From Hydra vulgaris (Eukaryota > Cnidaria > Hydrozoa > Anthoathecata > Hydridae), in the NCBI RefSeq assembly GCF_038396675.1, contig NC_088922.1:63213501-63277500 (forward strand): a stretch of DNA of 64,000 bases, in the 5' to 3' direction. Position numbers and translations under genes: made by a program. Position 1 is the first letter of the stretch. Every line of letters starts with the position of its first letter. A model generated the notes under the pieces. It was not told the DNA's origin. It worked only from the letters and a program-made list of their open reading frames with translations, and made no database searches. Of this stretch, positions 45,610 through 55,620 are shown one piece after another.

Positions 45610-46855
45610 AAACAAATACTAAAAATGTAAGTTATTCTTATAATCACATTTTGAAAATTTCTTTTCTTGTTTGAAACTTAAACGAACTTAAGGACTTCAC
45701 TATTAATTTATATTCTTTTTGACAGTCATTCCATAATTTGCGTCCTTGATAAGATATACACTGTCCTGAGAATTTATTACATTTTCGAGGCAATTTATAA
45801 TTGTTGTTTACATTTAATCTTAGATTATAATTTTCATTTAGATTTTTTCAAACTTGTTGCTAAAGTTTTTTGGTATGAGGTTGCTGTAGTATCTATACAT
45901 AAAAGTTAGATGTTGATTAGGTATTATTTCAAATGTATCCATCATTTTTTCATATTTTTTATGAATGGTTTTGCATGTTCACGTTTGCGTTTAGAGTATA
46001 TGAAAGCGTGTTTTTGTAGCCTTTAAATGTTTTGGAGTTTTGTTTGTTGCGTACTTGCGCATGATATATTTCATAATTTATGAAACATTGAATTAGTCCA
46101 AAATATATCAATTTAAGACTTAACATATTAAGGTATGGGCGAACTCGATACATAACGCCAATCGTTTTAGTAATTTTAGGCTGGATATAATTGATCTGGG
46201 GAAACCAGGATAAATTATGTCGACTTGAATTCCTTAGAATTTTATGGTTACTTGTTTTTTAATTGTTTCATCATTTAAAAAGAGTTTGGGTAGCTTAAGT
46301 GGAATGCTTAGTTTGTGTACTTTTTTATGAAATAGAATATAATTTGTTTTTTCAACATTAAGTGAAAGTTTATTTGTCCTAAACCAAATATTTACTTTAG
46401 TTAACTCCGTATTCATTGCAGTATATAAATGTTTTATATCGTTATTGGTGAAAAAGAGATTGGTATCGTCTGCAAACATTATTGAGATCAGCTTTAATGA
46501 CTCATTACAAAAGTCTTTAATATAAAGTAAGAAAAAAGGAGTGGACCAAGAATTGCTCCCTGTGGGACTCCACATATAACGCTTAGTATTCCGGATTGTA
46601 CATTATAAACATGTTGCTTCCTATCAGTAAGATAGCTTTTAATCTAGGAATAAGTTGAATTATTTATACCATAATGCATAATGTTTTCAAGGGGGATTGC
46701 AATGGTCAACTGTGTCGAATGCTTTAGATAAGTCTTTAGATACTTCTAAAGTATATTTGCTTTTGTCAATATCTTCCGTTATTTGGTTGACAATCTTAAT
46801 AATTGAATGCTCAGTTGAGTGATTTTTCTGAAATCCAAATTATTGAATCAAAAAC
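45610..46855 (-). mobile_element. LINE reverse transcriptase 3' half (CR1/jockey-like), degraded
   Basis: On the minus strand from 46855 downward: a decayed upstream RT part; a GSNSW (GSILGP-like) block and LLYIKDFCNESLKLISIMFA; the catalytic MFADDTNLFFTNNDIKHLY (46500-46440); NIWFRTNKLSLNVEKTNYIL; and finally a C-terminal LPRKCNKFSGQCISYQGRKL and FKFQTRKEIF (about 45790-45640), typical of LINE tails. Several stops occur. The upstream end coincides with the left end of the pogo element, so the pogo insertion probably cut the LINE, or the LINE was already 5'-truncated there. Confidence 0.8.
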
Positions 46856-46859
46856 CTAA

Positions 46860-49375
46860 CAAAGTCTTATGCTGTAAGAAAGTCCTAATGTAAAAAACGA
46901 TAAATTTTTTATATTATAAAATAAATATTTTGAGAAAATACTTTTTGTCATTTTAACTAGATGCTTTTAAAGAAACTTTCCATAAAAAAAATGACTGGAT
47001 TGGTGGAGAATTCGGTCAATCAAAGTATTTAGTCAATAGTCAATATAAGCTGGTGCCATATTGAACACTGCGTCAAAGGTTGTATGGTGAAGAGTTAGTT
47101 TATTTATGGTAAAAATCTTGTTGTTAAAAACTATTTTGATCAATAATGGCACATGAACGTGGTAAGTTTGAAATTTGCATGTTAAAACGATCGATTTACA
47201 CGTAAAAACTAATATTTTTACGAAAAATTTGACGTGACTTTCTTTTTTCCTCTTTTTTACCGTTTACAAAAAAAAATTCTAGCCTTACAAAAATAATTTA
47301 ATTTTTGGTTTTAGGCCCAAAAAGATCTTACAAGTCATATTCACAACAGGATATGAATGAATCATCTGATAAAATAAAAAAGAAGACAGTGGCAGTATAT
47401 GCAGCATCTAAATTTTATAAAATACCTAAGACAACCCTTGTTCAACGAACACAAGGTCTAGCAAAGAGTCAAATAGAGCGTCCAACAATTTTTGATAAAA
47501 CCGTAGAGGTTAAAATTAGAAATTGGCTAATTGATATGGCCATTGTTGGTATGCCAGTCGCAAACAAACTTCTTCTTAAGGGTGCATCTATTTTAGCACA
47601 TCAAATACATCTTGACCAAAAAGTAATTGGCACTCGCTGGGCACGCAATTTTTTCAAGAGACATTCAACACTTTTGATTCGAAAGGCTCAGACACTTCCA
47701 AAACATAGAACACTTGTTTCCAAACAAGATATTAAAACGTAGTTCCAAAAACTAACAAAGTATATGGATAAAAATGATTTAGTATCTGTGTTTGAGGATC
47801 CCAATCGAATTTGGAATCTTGATGAGTCATCTTTTGATCTGTGTCCATCTATTAAAAATGCAATTGGACAAAAAACAAACGGTTGTATAACATCACTGCA
47901 AATAGTGATAAAGAAAGTTTCTCAGTTATGATAACAGTAAATGTAAGTAATTTCTTTGCATCACTTTTGGTTTTGTATCCATATGAAAGGTGAATTCCAC
48001 CAGAAATTGCAGCCGACTTTCCTAAAGATTGGGTTGTGGGTAAATCAGCCAAAGGTTACAAGATGTCGTAAACATTTTACGATTATATATTTGGACCTCT
48101 CATTGGTTTTTTAAGAAAAAATAATGTCCTATTGCCAATCATTCTTTTTTCAGATGGCCACAAATCACATTTGACCTTAGATTTGGGACAATTTTGCAGA
48201 GAAAATGGTATTGTCATCATTTGTTTGCCACCTAATTGCACCCATTTTGCACAACCATTGGACCGAGTTTACTTTCATGTTGCAAGAGATATTTGGACCG
48301 ACATAGTTACAGAATGGAGAATGCAAAACCTTGGAGTTGCTCTACCAAAAAGGACATTTGCGCCCCTGCTCCAGACTGCAATTGCTAAAGCACAGGAAAA
48401 TCCAACTTTAATACCAAATGGATTTAAATGCTGCGGTTTGCGTCTTTTTGTACTAGAAAATTTGCATCTTACAAAAGTCCCATTAAGTGTACAAGAAAAT
48501 GAAATTCAAAAGGATCTCATAGAATCCGCTGAAACTCCGGTTATAGCCGAACTGTTAAGTCCAATCGATAAATCCAAAAATGATTTAGAAACTGATATGA
48601 CAAATGGCCAATTAAAATCTTTTAGAGCTCATCATAATCTTATCTATTGGACAGGTGCAATAGAACAAGAAGCCTTATTTTATTACTGGCAGAAGAAAAT
48701 GGACAAAATAGAGGGTGTTGATCCCACAACTCGAGAAAACAACATGGTTTTAGAAACGCCATTAGAGGACATTCTAGTAAGTAATGAGAACTTAACACAA
48801 CCAGAATCAACAATTGAATATAATGATACAGCTTTAGCACCAGTTTAAGGACCTTTGCAAGCAAATGGCAATGTTAGTCCAGAATAATTTCAGAGTAAAA
48901 AAGTTCCAAAACAAGCAACAAAAGTTTCAACAGTCATTACATCAGACGAATATATTGCTAGTTTAGAATAGAAAAAGAGAGCTAAAGAAGAAGTAGAAAG
49001 ACAGAGAATTGATAAAAAGCAAGAAAGAAAGAGAAAAAAAGCTGAAAAAGAGTCTCAGAAACGGGAAAGAAAGCGAATACGGCTAGAAAATTTAAAAGAG
49101 AAACAAGAAAAACCAGCTAAAAAGTCTAAAACTAAGTAAAATTATACGTAGATTTATGCAAAGGAGTTTTTAATTTTATATTATATGTAGAATTAATAAA
49201 TCTCTGTCAGAAAAATATCTTTAGTGTATTAGTGATTTTAATATACAAGAAATATATAAAACTAAACATTAGGACTTTCTTTTTTACTTATTATGACTTT
49301 CTTTTATTCCAATCAAAATTGTAGTACTTTCTTTTGTCATCACCGCGAACTACATTACAGCATAAGTTAAGACTT
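46860..49375 (+). mobile_element. Pogo/Tigger-superfamily DNA transposon
   Basis: The left end has AAAGTCTTATGCTGT followed by AAGAAAGTCCTAATGT (46861-46891). The right end carries, inverted, AAAGTCTTAACTTATGCTGT (about 49355-49374) and AAGAAAGTCCTAATGTT (about 49264-49281), plus two more AAAGAAAGT copies between them. The terminal repeats are therefore compound, with subterminal copies at the right. Between them lies a complete but broken pogo transposase gene. The exact terminal bases and target duplication are not certain. Confidence 0.7.
47146..49138 (+). pseudogene. Pogo/Tigger (jerky-like) transposase with small first exon, inactivated
   Basis: A 16-bp first exon (47146-47161, ATG GCA CAT GAA CGT G) splices with GT-AG to 47315, giving MAHERGPKRSYKSYSQQDMN. 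Domains: a psq-type HTH (AVYAASKFYKIPKTTLVQRT), a CENP-B-type HTH (to about 47700), and a DDE core with NRIWNLDESSFDL (first Asp, about 47830), PIILFSDGHKSHLTL (second Asp, about 48150) and CTHFAQPLDRVYFHV (third Asp, about 48260). A Lys/Arg/Glu-rich tail ends at 49138. Damage: TAG at 47740, a frameshift between about 47880 and 48010, stops near 48068, 48846 and 48970. All three acids survive. Normal length would be ~600 residues. Confidence 0.85.
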
Positions 49376-49579
49376 TTTTAAATAAATTCACGCCTAAAAT
49401 AGGTTAAAACTGAAAATTTGTTTATTGTTCTACAATATTATCAAAAAGCAAGAATGCAAATTCATTATTTATTAGTATTAATTCGCTCTTATAAATTGAG
49501 ATATCGAAAACTAGCACTTTCTCACGTCACACAACGGAACAAGTGGCAAAATTTCTTTTGGACAACGGATATAAAAATA

Positions 49580-49775
49580 TTTTTTTTTTTTTTTTTATAT
49601 TTTTTGGTGCCCCAAGAAGTCCTAACGGTCTTGTCAGAGAGCACCGCGGAAGTGCATTTAACCAGGAAGTTCACGCCTCCTTCCTTACCGTGACCCGAAA
49701 ATATGTCCAGAGCTCGTTTCGAACCTGGATCTCCTGCTTATAAAGCAAGCGTTCTAATTACTGCGCCACGGCCGC
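49580..49775 (-). mobile_element. tRNA-derived SINE
   Basis: On the minus strand a tRNA-like head starts at about 49775: GGCCGTGGCGCAGTAATTAG (box A), an anticodon-like stem CTTGC-TTTATAA-GCAGG, and GGTTCGAAACG (box B). About 115 bp of body follows, containing CGGTGCTCTCTGACAAGACC and CTTGGGGCACC, then an A-tail (T-run 49579-49606 on the plus strand). The acceptor and T stems no longer pair, so this is a SINE and not a functional tRNA. The body core reminds me of a deeply conserved animal SINE domain (Nin-DC type), from memory only. Confidence 0.75.
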
Positions 49776-51148
49776 AAAAAGCATTATGATTATGGCATAA
49801 CTTTAAAAAAATCACTTTTTATAACTTTTTATATAAAATATTTGATATATTAACCTTAGGCAATACAGACTTGTTATTTCTTGACAATATTAAATAAGTT
49901 CAAAATAATTTTTTATTGAGGCTGACAAAAGATTTTTTTGGTATCTTTTTTGGATTGTTAATGCTTTTTATATAAACTTTACATGCTTCGTCAACTCAAT
50001 AATGAAAAAACTTTATCAAAGAACTATAACAGCTCAAAAGTATTAAAGTTCAGTATAAAAGTTGTTCCTTAATTTTGACAAATCAGCTCAAACTTTGAGC
50101 TCAAACTTTGAGTCAAAGTTTTATTTCAAAAAAAATTGTAATTCTTTTTTTTTCTGGCTGTATTTACTTTCTTTTTATTTTAATCTTCTTTTTGATATCA
50201 TAATCAATTACATTATTTTTTATTCCTCCTAATTTTAATAACAAAAAGCACATAATAGAGTTGGAAGCACGTTATATGCCAATTCTGAACATACCCATGG
50301 TGTTACTTTATATCAATATTATAAAGTCTGACTCTTTGCTGTAAAAAATATTTTATTATATATAAAAATATGAACATAAAAATAAATAAAATAGTATAAA
50401 TAATGTTTATAAATTGAGATTTTAACTGGGCCATAAATTGAGACTCGGCCATTGATGACTTAATATTTGTTTTTGATGTTTTCGAACCAATTTAATAAGT
50501 TATTTTTTTAGCCTGTGTTTTATTCTACTAAGTTAATTGCAAAATGCTTTTTAGCTTGGTGCTAACATCGGATAAAATATGTTTACTTATTCTATCAAGT
50601 TTATTCTTTGCTATAGCAAAGAATGAACAGCATATAGCATATAACAGCATATAGCGTAACTATATGCTGTTATATGCTATTGTTGATCATTGTTTTTGAT
50701 AAAAGTATGAAAAGTGTAACCTTAATAAATTGTTTTAAAAACATGGTTGAAAAGTATTTACTTGGAATAACAGACACAAGAATATTTTTAGATTTTTAAG
50801 TTATATAAAGATTCTAATTATATTTCTTACTTTTTTTTTTTATTTATTGTTGAAATTTATTGTATTTGATTGTAATTTATCATTTACTTGTTTTAAATAA
50901 CGAGTTCTTTAAAATTTTTATAATGAGAAATTTATGCAAATATATTACGCATACTATAGGGCTTGATAGCAAAACCTCTGTCTTCTGCTCCTGTCGTTCT
51001 TAAATTATATTTAAATTTGCTGATGTCTCTTGTAAAACAAGAATATTGTAAAATGTATCAAAATGACGAAATAAATAATAATGCTTCCGTTTGATTTTTA
51101 ATTTCTTTCCTTAGTTCCCACAAACCTTTTTTTAACTTTTATTACTTA
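49776..51148. other. Intergenic AT-rich DNA, no gene seen
   Basis: Contains a duplicated GAGCTCAAACTTTG at about 50085-50115 and the ATATGCTGTTATA-type repeat at about 50630-50685. No coding signal. Confidence 0.5.
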
Positions 51149-51730
51149 GGGGTCGTCCATAAATTACGTCACGCAGTTTTTGACAAAATACAAAACGATT
51201 TTAAATATAATAATATCTGAAATTTTCTGAGCTTCTTTGAGTTAATGAATTAGTACTTTTCAGTCTGTTTAATTTTTTTTCTTCATCCCAATAGCTGCGT
51301 GAATAATTGCCCATATTAACATCGCTATCCTAAACATAATACCAATTTTAAAAAGTTATCCTCCGATATATAATACATGCAAAATATTATATATACAATA
51401 TATAATACATAATAACACAATATAATATATTACAAATATGAGTACGTATAAGTAATCGCAATCTAACTTGAAGTAGATGATTCGCCTTTGAACAACTTCA
51501 ATAATGCGATTACATGATTTACATTTTTAAGCCGTCTTCTACTCATTGGTTTCTATGGTTCGGGTTTTAGACGGTTTCCATGGAATGGTTTCCAACCCAA
51601 TAAAAAAAGATCATATTAATAAAGAAGAAAAAAATATTTTGAAGAATTATGACAATTTTAACAAAACTAATGTCAACTTATCTTCCAATTGCTTCCTTTC
51701 ACTAAAAGCTGAGGATAAAACTATAGTTAC
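51149..51730 (+). repeat. Duplicated unit, copy 1 (no hAT insertion)
   Basis: Begins GGGGTCGTCCATAAATTACG. The stretch TTTTTGACAAAATACAAAAC, then ATAATAATATCTGAAATTTT (51207 on) to GTATAAGTAATCG (about 51455), and later GGTTTCCAACCCAATAA (51580 on) reappear in the same order in copy 2, which is split by the hAT element. ATAATAAT is present once here (51207-51214). Confidence 0.85.
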
Positions 51731-51812
51731 GTAATATGCTGTTATATGCTATATGCTTTTATATGTTATATGCTGTTATATGCTATATGCTGTTATATGC
51801 TATATGCTGTTT
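51731..51812. repeat. Short tandem repeat TATGCTGTTATATGCTA
   Basis: About five imperfect copies of a 16-18-bp TATGCTGTTATATGCTA unit. Related copies lie at about 50630-50685, the other side of duplicated unit 1. Confidence 0.9.
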
Positions 51813-51848
51813 TTGACAAAATTCAAAACGATTTTAAAAAATAATAAT
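51813..51848 (+). repeat. Duplicated unit, copy 2, left part
   Basis: TTTTTGACAAAATTCAAAAC through ATAATAAT (51841-51848), the left flank and left 8-bp target duplication of the hAT element. It continues after the element at 55107. Confidence 0.85.
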
Positions 51849-54800
51849 TAAGGATGCCCCGAACCTGGTTTTTGGCCGAAAACCGAGTGCGAACGTTTGG
51901 CCTTGAAATTTTACCGAACACCGAACAGTTCGGCAACCGAATCTAACTTAACTGTTTTTGAAAAAAAAACCTAACTGAACTATTTTTGAAAAAAAAACCA
52001 TTAGTTTTCAAAAGTTGTGTTATTAAACATTTAACATTTTATTGTGTTATTAAAAATTTGTTAAAACATAGTAAGGGTTTATAAATTTTGTTTGAAAAAT
52101 TATAAAGAAACTTTGAATTGTTAATTTATTTTTTGGATGAATGTTTGTTGTGTAAAGAAAATAAATGTTAACATTTTTATTTGTAGTGTAAATAAAAACG
52201 TTAACGATTTTTTTGAAAAAAATAATCAATACAATTATTAAAGTTAGGTAATATAAATAAATAATTAACCCTTAACGTACTGGATAAAATAACATATTAT
52301 GTAACATGTTGGTTAAATTTTAAGACATATTCACACAGTTTAAATTTAAAATGCTTTATTTTGAGTTGGACTTCTTTTTATAATTTAGAAAAATATTTCA
52401 ATCTTGTAAAAGTATAAAACAGTGTCTTCTGAAAAAATGTCTTTCAAAAGTACTGTGTGGAAATACTTTGAAGTTTCTAAGAAAGACATTTGTTTTTGTA
52501 TCTGCCTACTATGCAAAGCAATACTCTCTAGAGATGGGAATTGTCCAAAGACATTTACCACTAGTGTAATAAGTCGCCATTTAAAAAAACAGCTCCTTGT
52601 GTAGTATGTATTGGCTAAAAAAGAGTTTGGTAAAAAAAGTTATTGAAATGTCGACTGTTTCTAAATGAAGTGATTCGGAAATAAGAGAACAATTAACATT
52701 AGTAGAGAGTGTTAATAAATAAAGGTTTTGCCATAGAGCAATCAAGATTCACAATCGCAGTGGAGAAATGATGGCATTGGATGTTCAACCATACACAACT
52801 GTAGAAGATCTTGGTTTTATAAAACTAATTGAAGAGATATGCCCTAATTACCAAATACCCAGTAGGAGTTAGTTTAGTGAAAATATTGTTCCGCAAATAT
52901 ATGGCAATCTGTTTAATTCAATCATGAGTAATATATCTTCTGCCAGTTATATCTCCCTTACAACTGATATTTGGACAGCAAATAGTTTAAATGTTGCCTT
53001 TATAAGCATGACAGCCCACTGGCTCAATAATGAATTTTCCCAACAGAGAGCAGTACTCAGAGTTATGCATTTTCCAGAAAGTCACACAGGAAGTAATATT
53101 AGGGAGTATTTCCATGAATGTTTGCTAAGTTTTGAAATTCTACACACAAAAGCTCACATTGTTTTACGAAATAATGCTGCCAATTTGGTAGTTGGCGTTA
53201 GAGACAGTGGTTTTAAGTCAATTCCATGTTTTATACATACAATGCAGTTATGTATACATGACTCGATTTTGTTGCAACGATCAGTGAAAGAAATTTTAGT
53301 TTGTTGCAGACGTCTGGCAACACATTTTCACCATTCAGCAACAGCAGCAGCAAAATTAGAAGCAATTCAGGAACATCTTGGTACAAATAAGCATAGGTTA
53401 ATAGAAGATGTTACTACAAGATAGGATAGTTCCTACAATATGATTGAAAGGATGCTTGATCAAAGAGTTCCTTTGGCAACTTATACAACTGATCATGCTA
53501 CCCAATCAACATTAAATTCATTCCAATAGGGCTTATTAGATAAAGTTTTTCATAATTTAGAACCATTTAAAACTTTAACAGTTAATCTCAGCAAACGTGA
53601 GGCATTTTTATCAGATGTTATTCCTTCGATTATGGCTCTTGAAGTATTTTTTAATCAAGCATTAGTTTGTGAAGCTTTTTTAAGTATAAATACTTTAGTT
53701 GAACAATTGAAAGAGTCAGTAGACAAAAGACTGAGTATATTTTTATATGATAAGTATTTATGTCATTCCACTTTTTGTGACCCTAGATATAAATTAATGT
53801 ATCAAAAGGAAGATGAGAATGTAATAAAAAATTGGCTAAATGAGCAGATGCAAGAAATGCAGCAACATAATTTAGAACTTGAACCCTCTGATTCTGATTG
53901 TGATAAACCCACAGTAAGTGACACTAATGAAGTGTTTGTGAAACCAGTGTATCCACAATTTAATGAATGTTTTTGGCTAGTTTCCGAACTGACAATTATA
54001 AATGTGATTCCATCTTTTCAATTACTAAAGACAGCAAAAGGTTTAAAAAATCACACCCTAATGTGCAAATGATCAACATGGAGATTGAAGAGTATTTAAA
54101 ACTCCTCTTGTTATGGAACAGGAAAGTCCTCTTTTATGGTGGAAAAATTATGGAAAGTCTTTAAAAAATTTAAAGAAAAATAGCCCAAAGGTTTCTTTCA
54201 GCACCACCTTCTTCTGTTGAAAGTGAAAGACTTTTTAGTACAGGTGGCAACATTTATGAACCAAGTAGAAACAGACCATCACCAGAAAGTGGTGAAAAAT
54301 TAATGTTTATACATTATAAATTGAGGGCAACAAGTGAAAATTGAATTTCATGTTTTTGACATTTTATTTTTCTAAAATTATTGATTTGTGATTGTTATTA
54401 CTATTACATAATACAATTATACAATAATAACAAAATACTTAATTGGAGCATTATTATGGAACTCTATGTTTTTCCCTAAGTTTGTTTCTTTCATGTATTT
54501 TTTATCAGTTAAACCAGTTGAGTAGAAACCTTGTAAGAAACTTTCTCTGTAGAGAAATTTATTTATTTTACCACAGCAACATTAGGCATCACGTTTAGCA
54601 AACTTAAGTTCAATAAAATATCTTTTTTGTTTAAATTCCTATTTGTTATTTTAAGATTAACAAATGATGATTTTATAATATTCGATTTTTGTGATAAACT
54701 AAAATAATATTCAATTGATGCAGGGAGTAGAGAGTCTGCAGAGGGGGTATTTATATTACAATTATTTTAGTTGAGTTATAGTTTTGGTAAATCTGTTATT

Positions 54801-55106
54801 CCATTTGGTCAGATTAAATGTATTCTGTATTGAAAATACATAATAAAATTTAAACCAAAACTGTATTGAAATAAATTTAAAAAATCTTATGTCCTTCTAT
54901 GCTTAATTGGTACGCTTTTTTTAATAAAAACTTTATCCATTTAAACCGTAGCTATGGTACGAGTTAAATTTTATTTATATTTAGATAAATGTATAATGAA
55001 TTCCAAATTTGCATTACTGGCCGCACATTTGCCCAGGTTCGGCCGAACCGAACGTTCGGCAAAACAGTCGAACGTTCGGTTTTGCCGAACGTTTGGCACA
55101 TCCCTA
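51849..55106 (+). mobile_element. hAT transposon (ZBED/BED-finger type), 3258 bp, 8-bp target duplication
   Basis: Perfect 8-bp duplication ATAATAAT at 51841-51848 and 55107-55114. TIRs: TAAGGATGCCCCGAAC left, TAGGGATGTGCCAAAC right (inward), 12 of 16 identical. Both subterminal regions carry repeated CGAACGTTCGG/CCGAAC motifs (51880-51945 and 55030-55095), probable transposase-binding sites. Copy 1 of the flanking unit has ATAATAAT once, acting as an empty site. Inside is one broken transposase gene, and the flanks are AT-rich. Confidence 0.93.
52437..54343 (+). pseudogene. hAT transposase with BED zinc finger, inactivated
   Basis: Start at 52437. BED finger: SFKSTVWKYFEVSKKDICFC, CLLCK, then ISRHLKK (C2H2 spacing). 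The catalytic part starts with YISLTTDIWTANSLNVAFIS (first Asp, about 52965). LRNNAANLVVGVRDSG (about 53165-53215) is the block where the second Asp is expected, but the family's D-N-A-A reads N-N-A-A here, so that Asp is lost. IPCFIHTMQLCIHDSIL is the C-x-x-H motif region. YNMIERMLDQR (about 53435) lies just after the expected RW. A C-terminal dimerisation block has PPSSVESERLFSTGG (about 54210-54255). Damage: stop after LKKQLLV (52602), stops near 53422 and 53528, and a frameshift near 53970-54100. It is dead and needs transposase in trans. Confidence 0.88.
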
Positions 55107-55620
55107 ATAATAATATCTCAAACTTTCTGGGCTTCTTTGAGTTAATTAATTAGTACTTTTCAGTCTGTTTAAGTTTTTTTTTTCATCCCAGTAGCTCCGT
55201 TGAAAATTGTCTATATTAACTTTTTCTTCGGATAATACATGCAAAATATTATATATATAATATATAATACATAAAAATGCATTATAATATATTATAGATA
55301 TGAGTACGTATAAGTAATCGGAATCTAACTTTATTTTGCTCTTTCAGAAAAATATAATATTTGAAACAGTTTGATACATTTTCAGTACAGCTTGATACGG
55401 TCAGGATGGATATAAATGTTTTTAAAGTTGTCGAATAAAGCTACATTTTTGTCTATGAACTGCAGGTTGTTTCCAACCCAATAAGAAAAGATCATATTAA
55501 TAATGAAGGAAAATATATTTTGAAGAATTATGATAATTTTACGATGAGAAAGTACAACTATTTTTAGCGCACAAGCTTGGCTTATCAATAATTTATATAG
55601 AACATCCACATCATTTTTAG
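55107..55620 (+). repeat. Duplicated unit, copy 2, right part
   Basis: Right target duplication ATAATAAT, then ATCTCAAACTTTCTGGGCTT to GTATAAGTAATCGGAATC (about 55325) and GTTTCCAACCCAATAAGAAAAG (from 55468), the counterpart of copy 1. A segment at about 55335-55465 is not present in the same form in copy 1. Confidence 0.85.

Noticed and set aside
49680-49775. Functional tRNA (anticodon TAT) on the minus strand
   Set aside because: The anticodon stem and boxes A/B are present, but the T and acceptor stems do not pair and a SINE body with A-tail follows.
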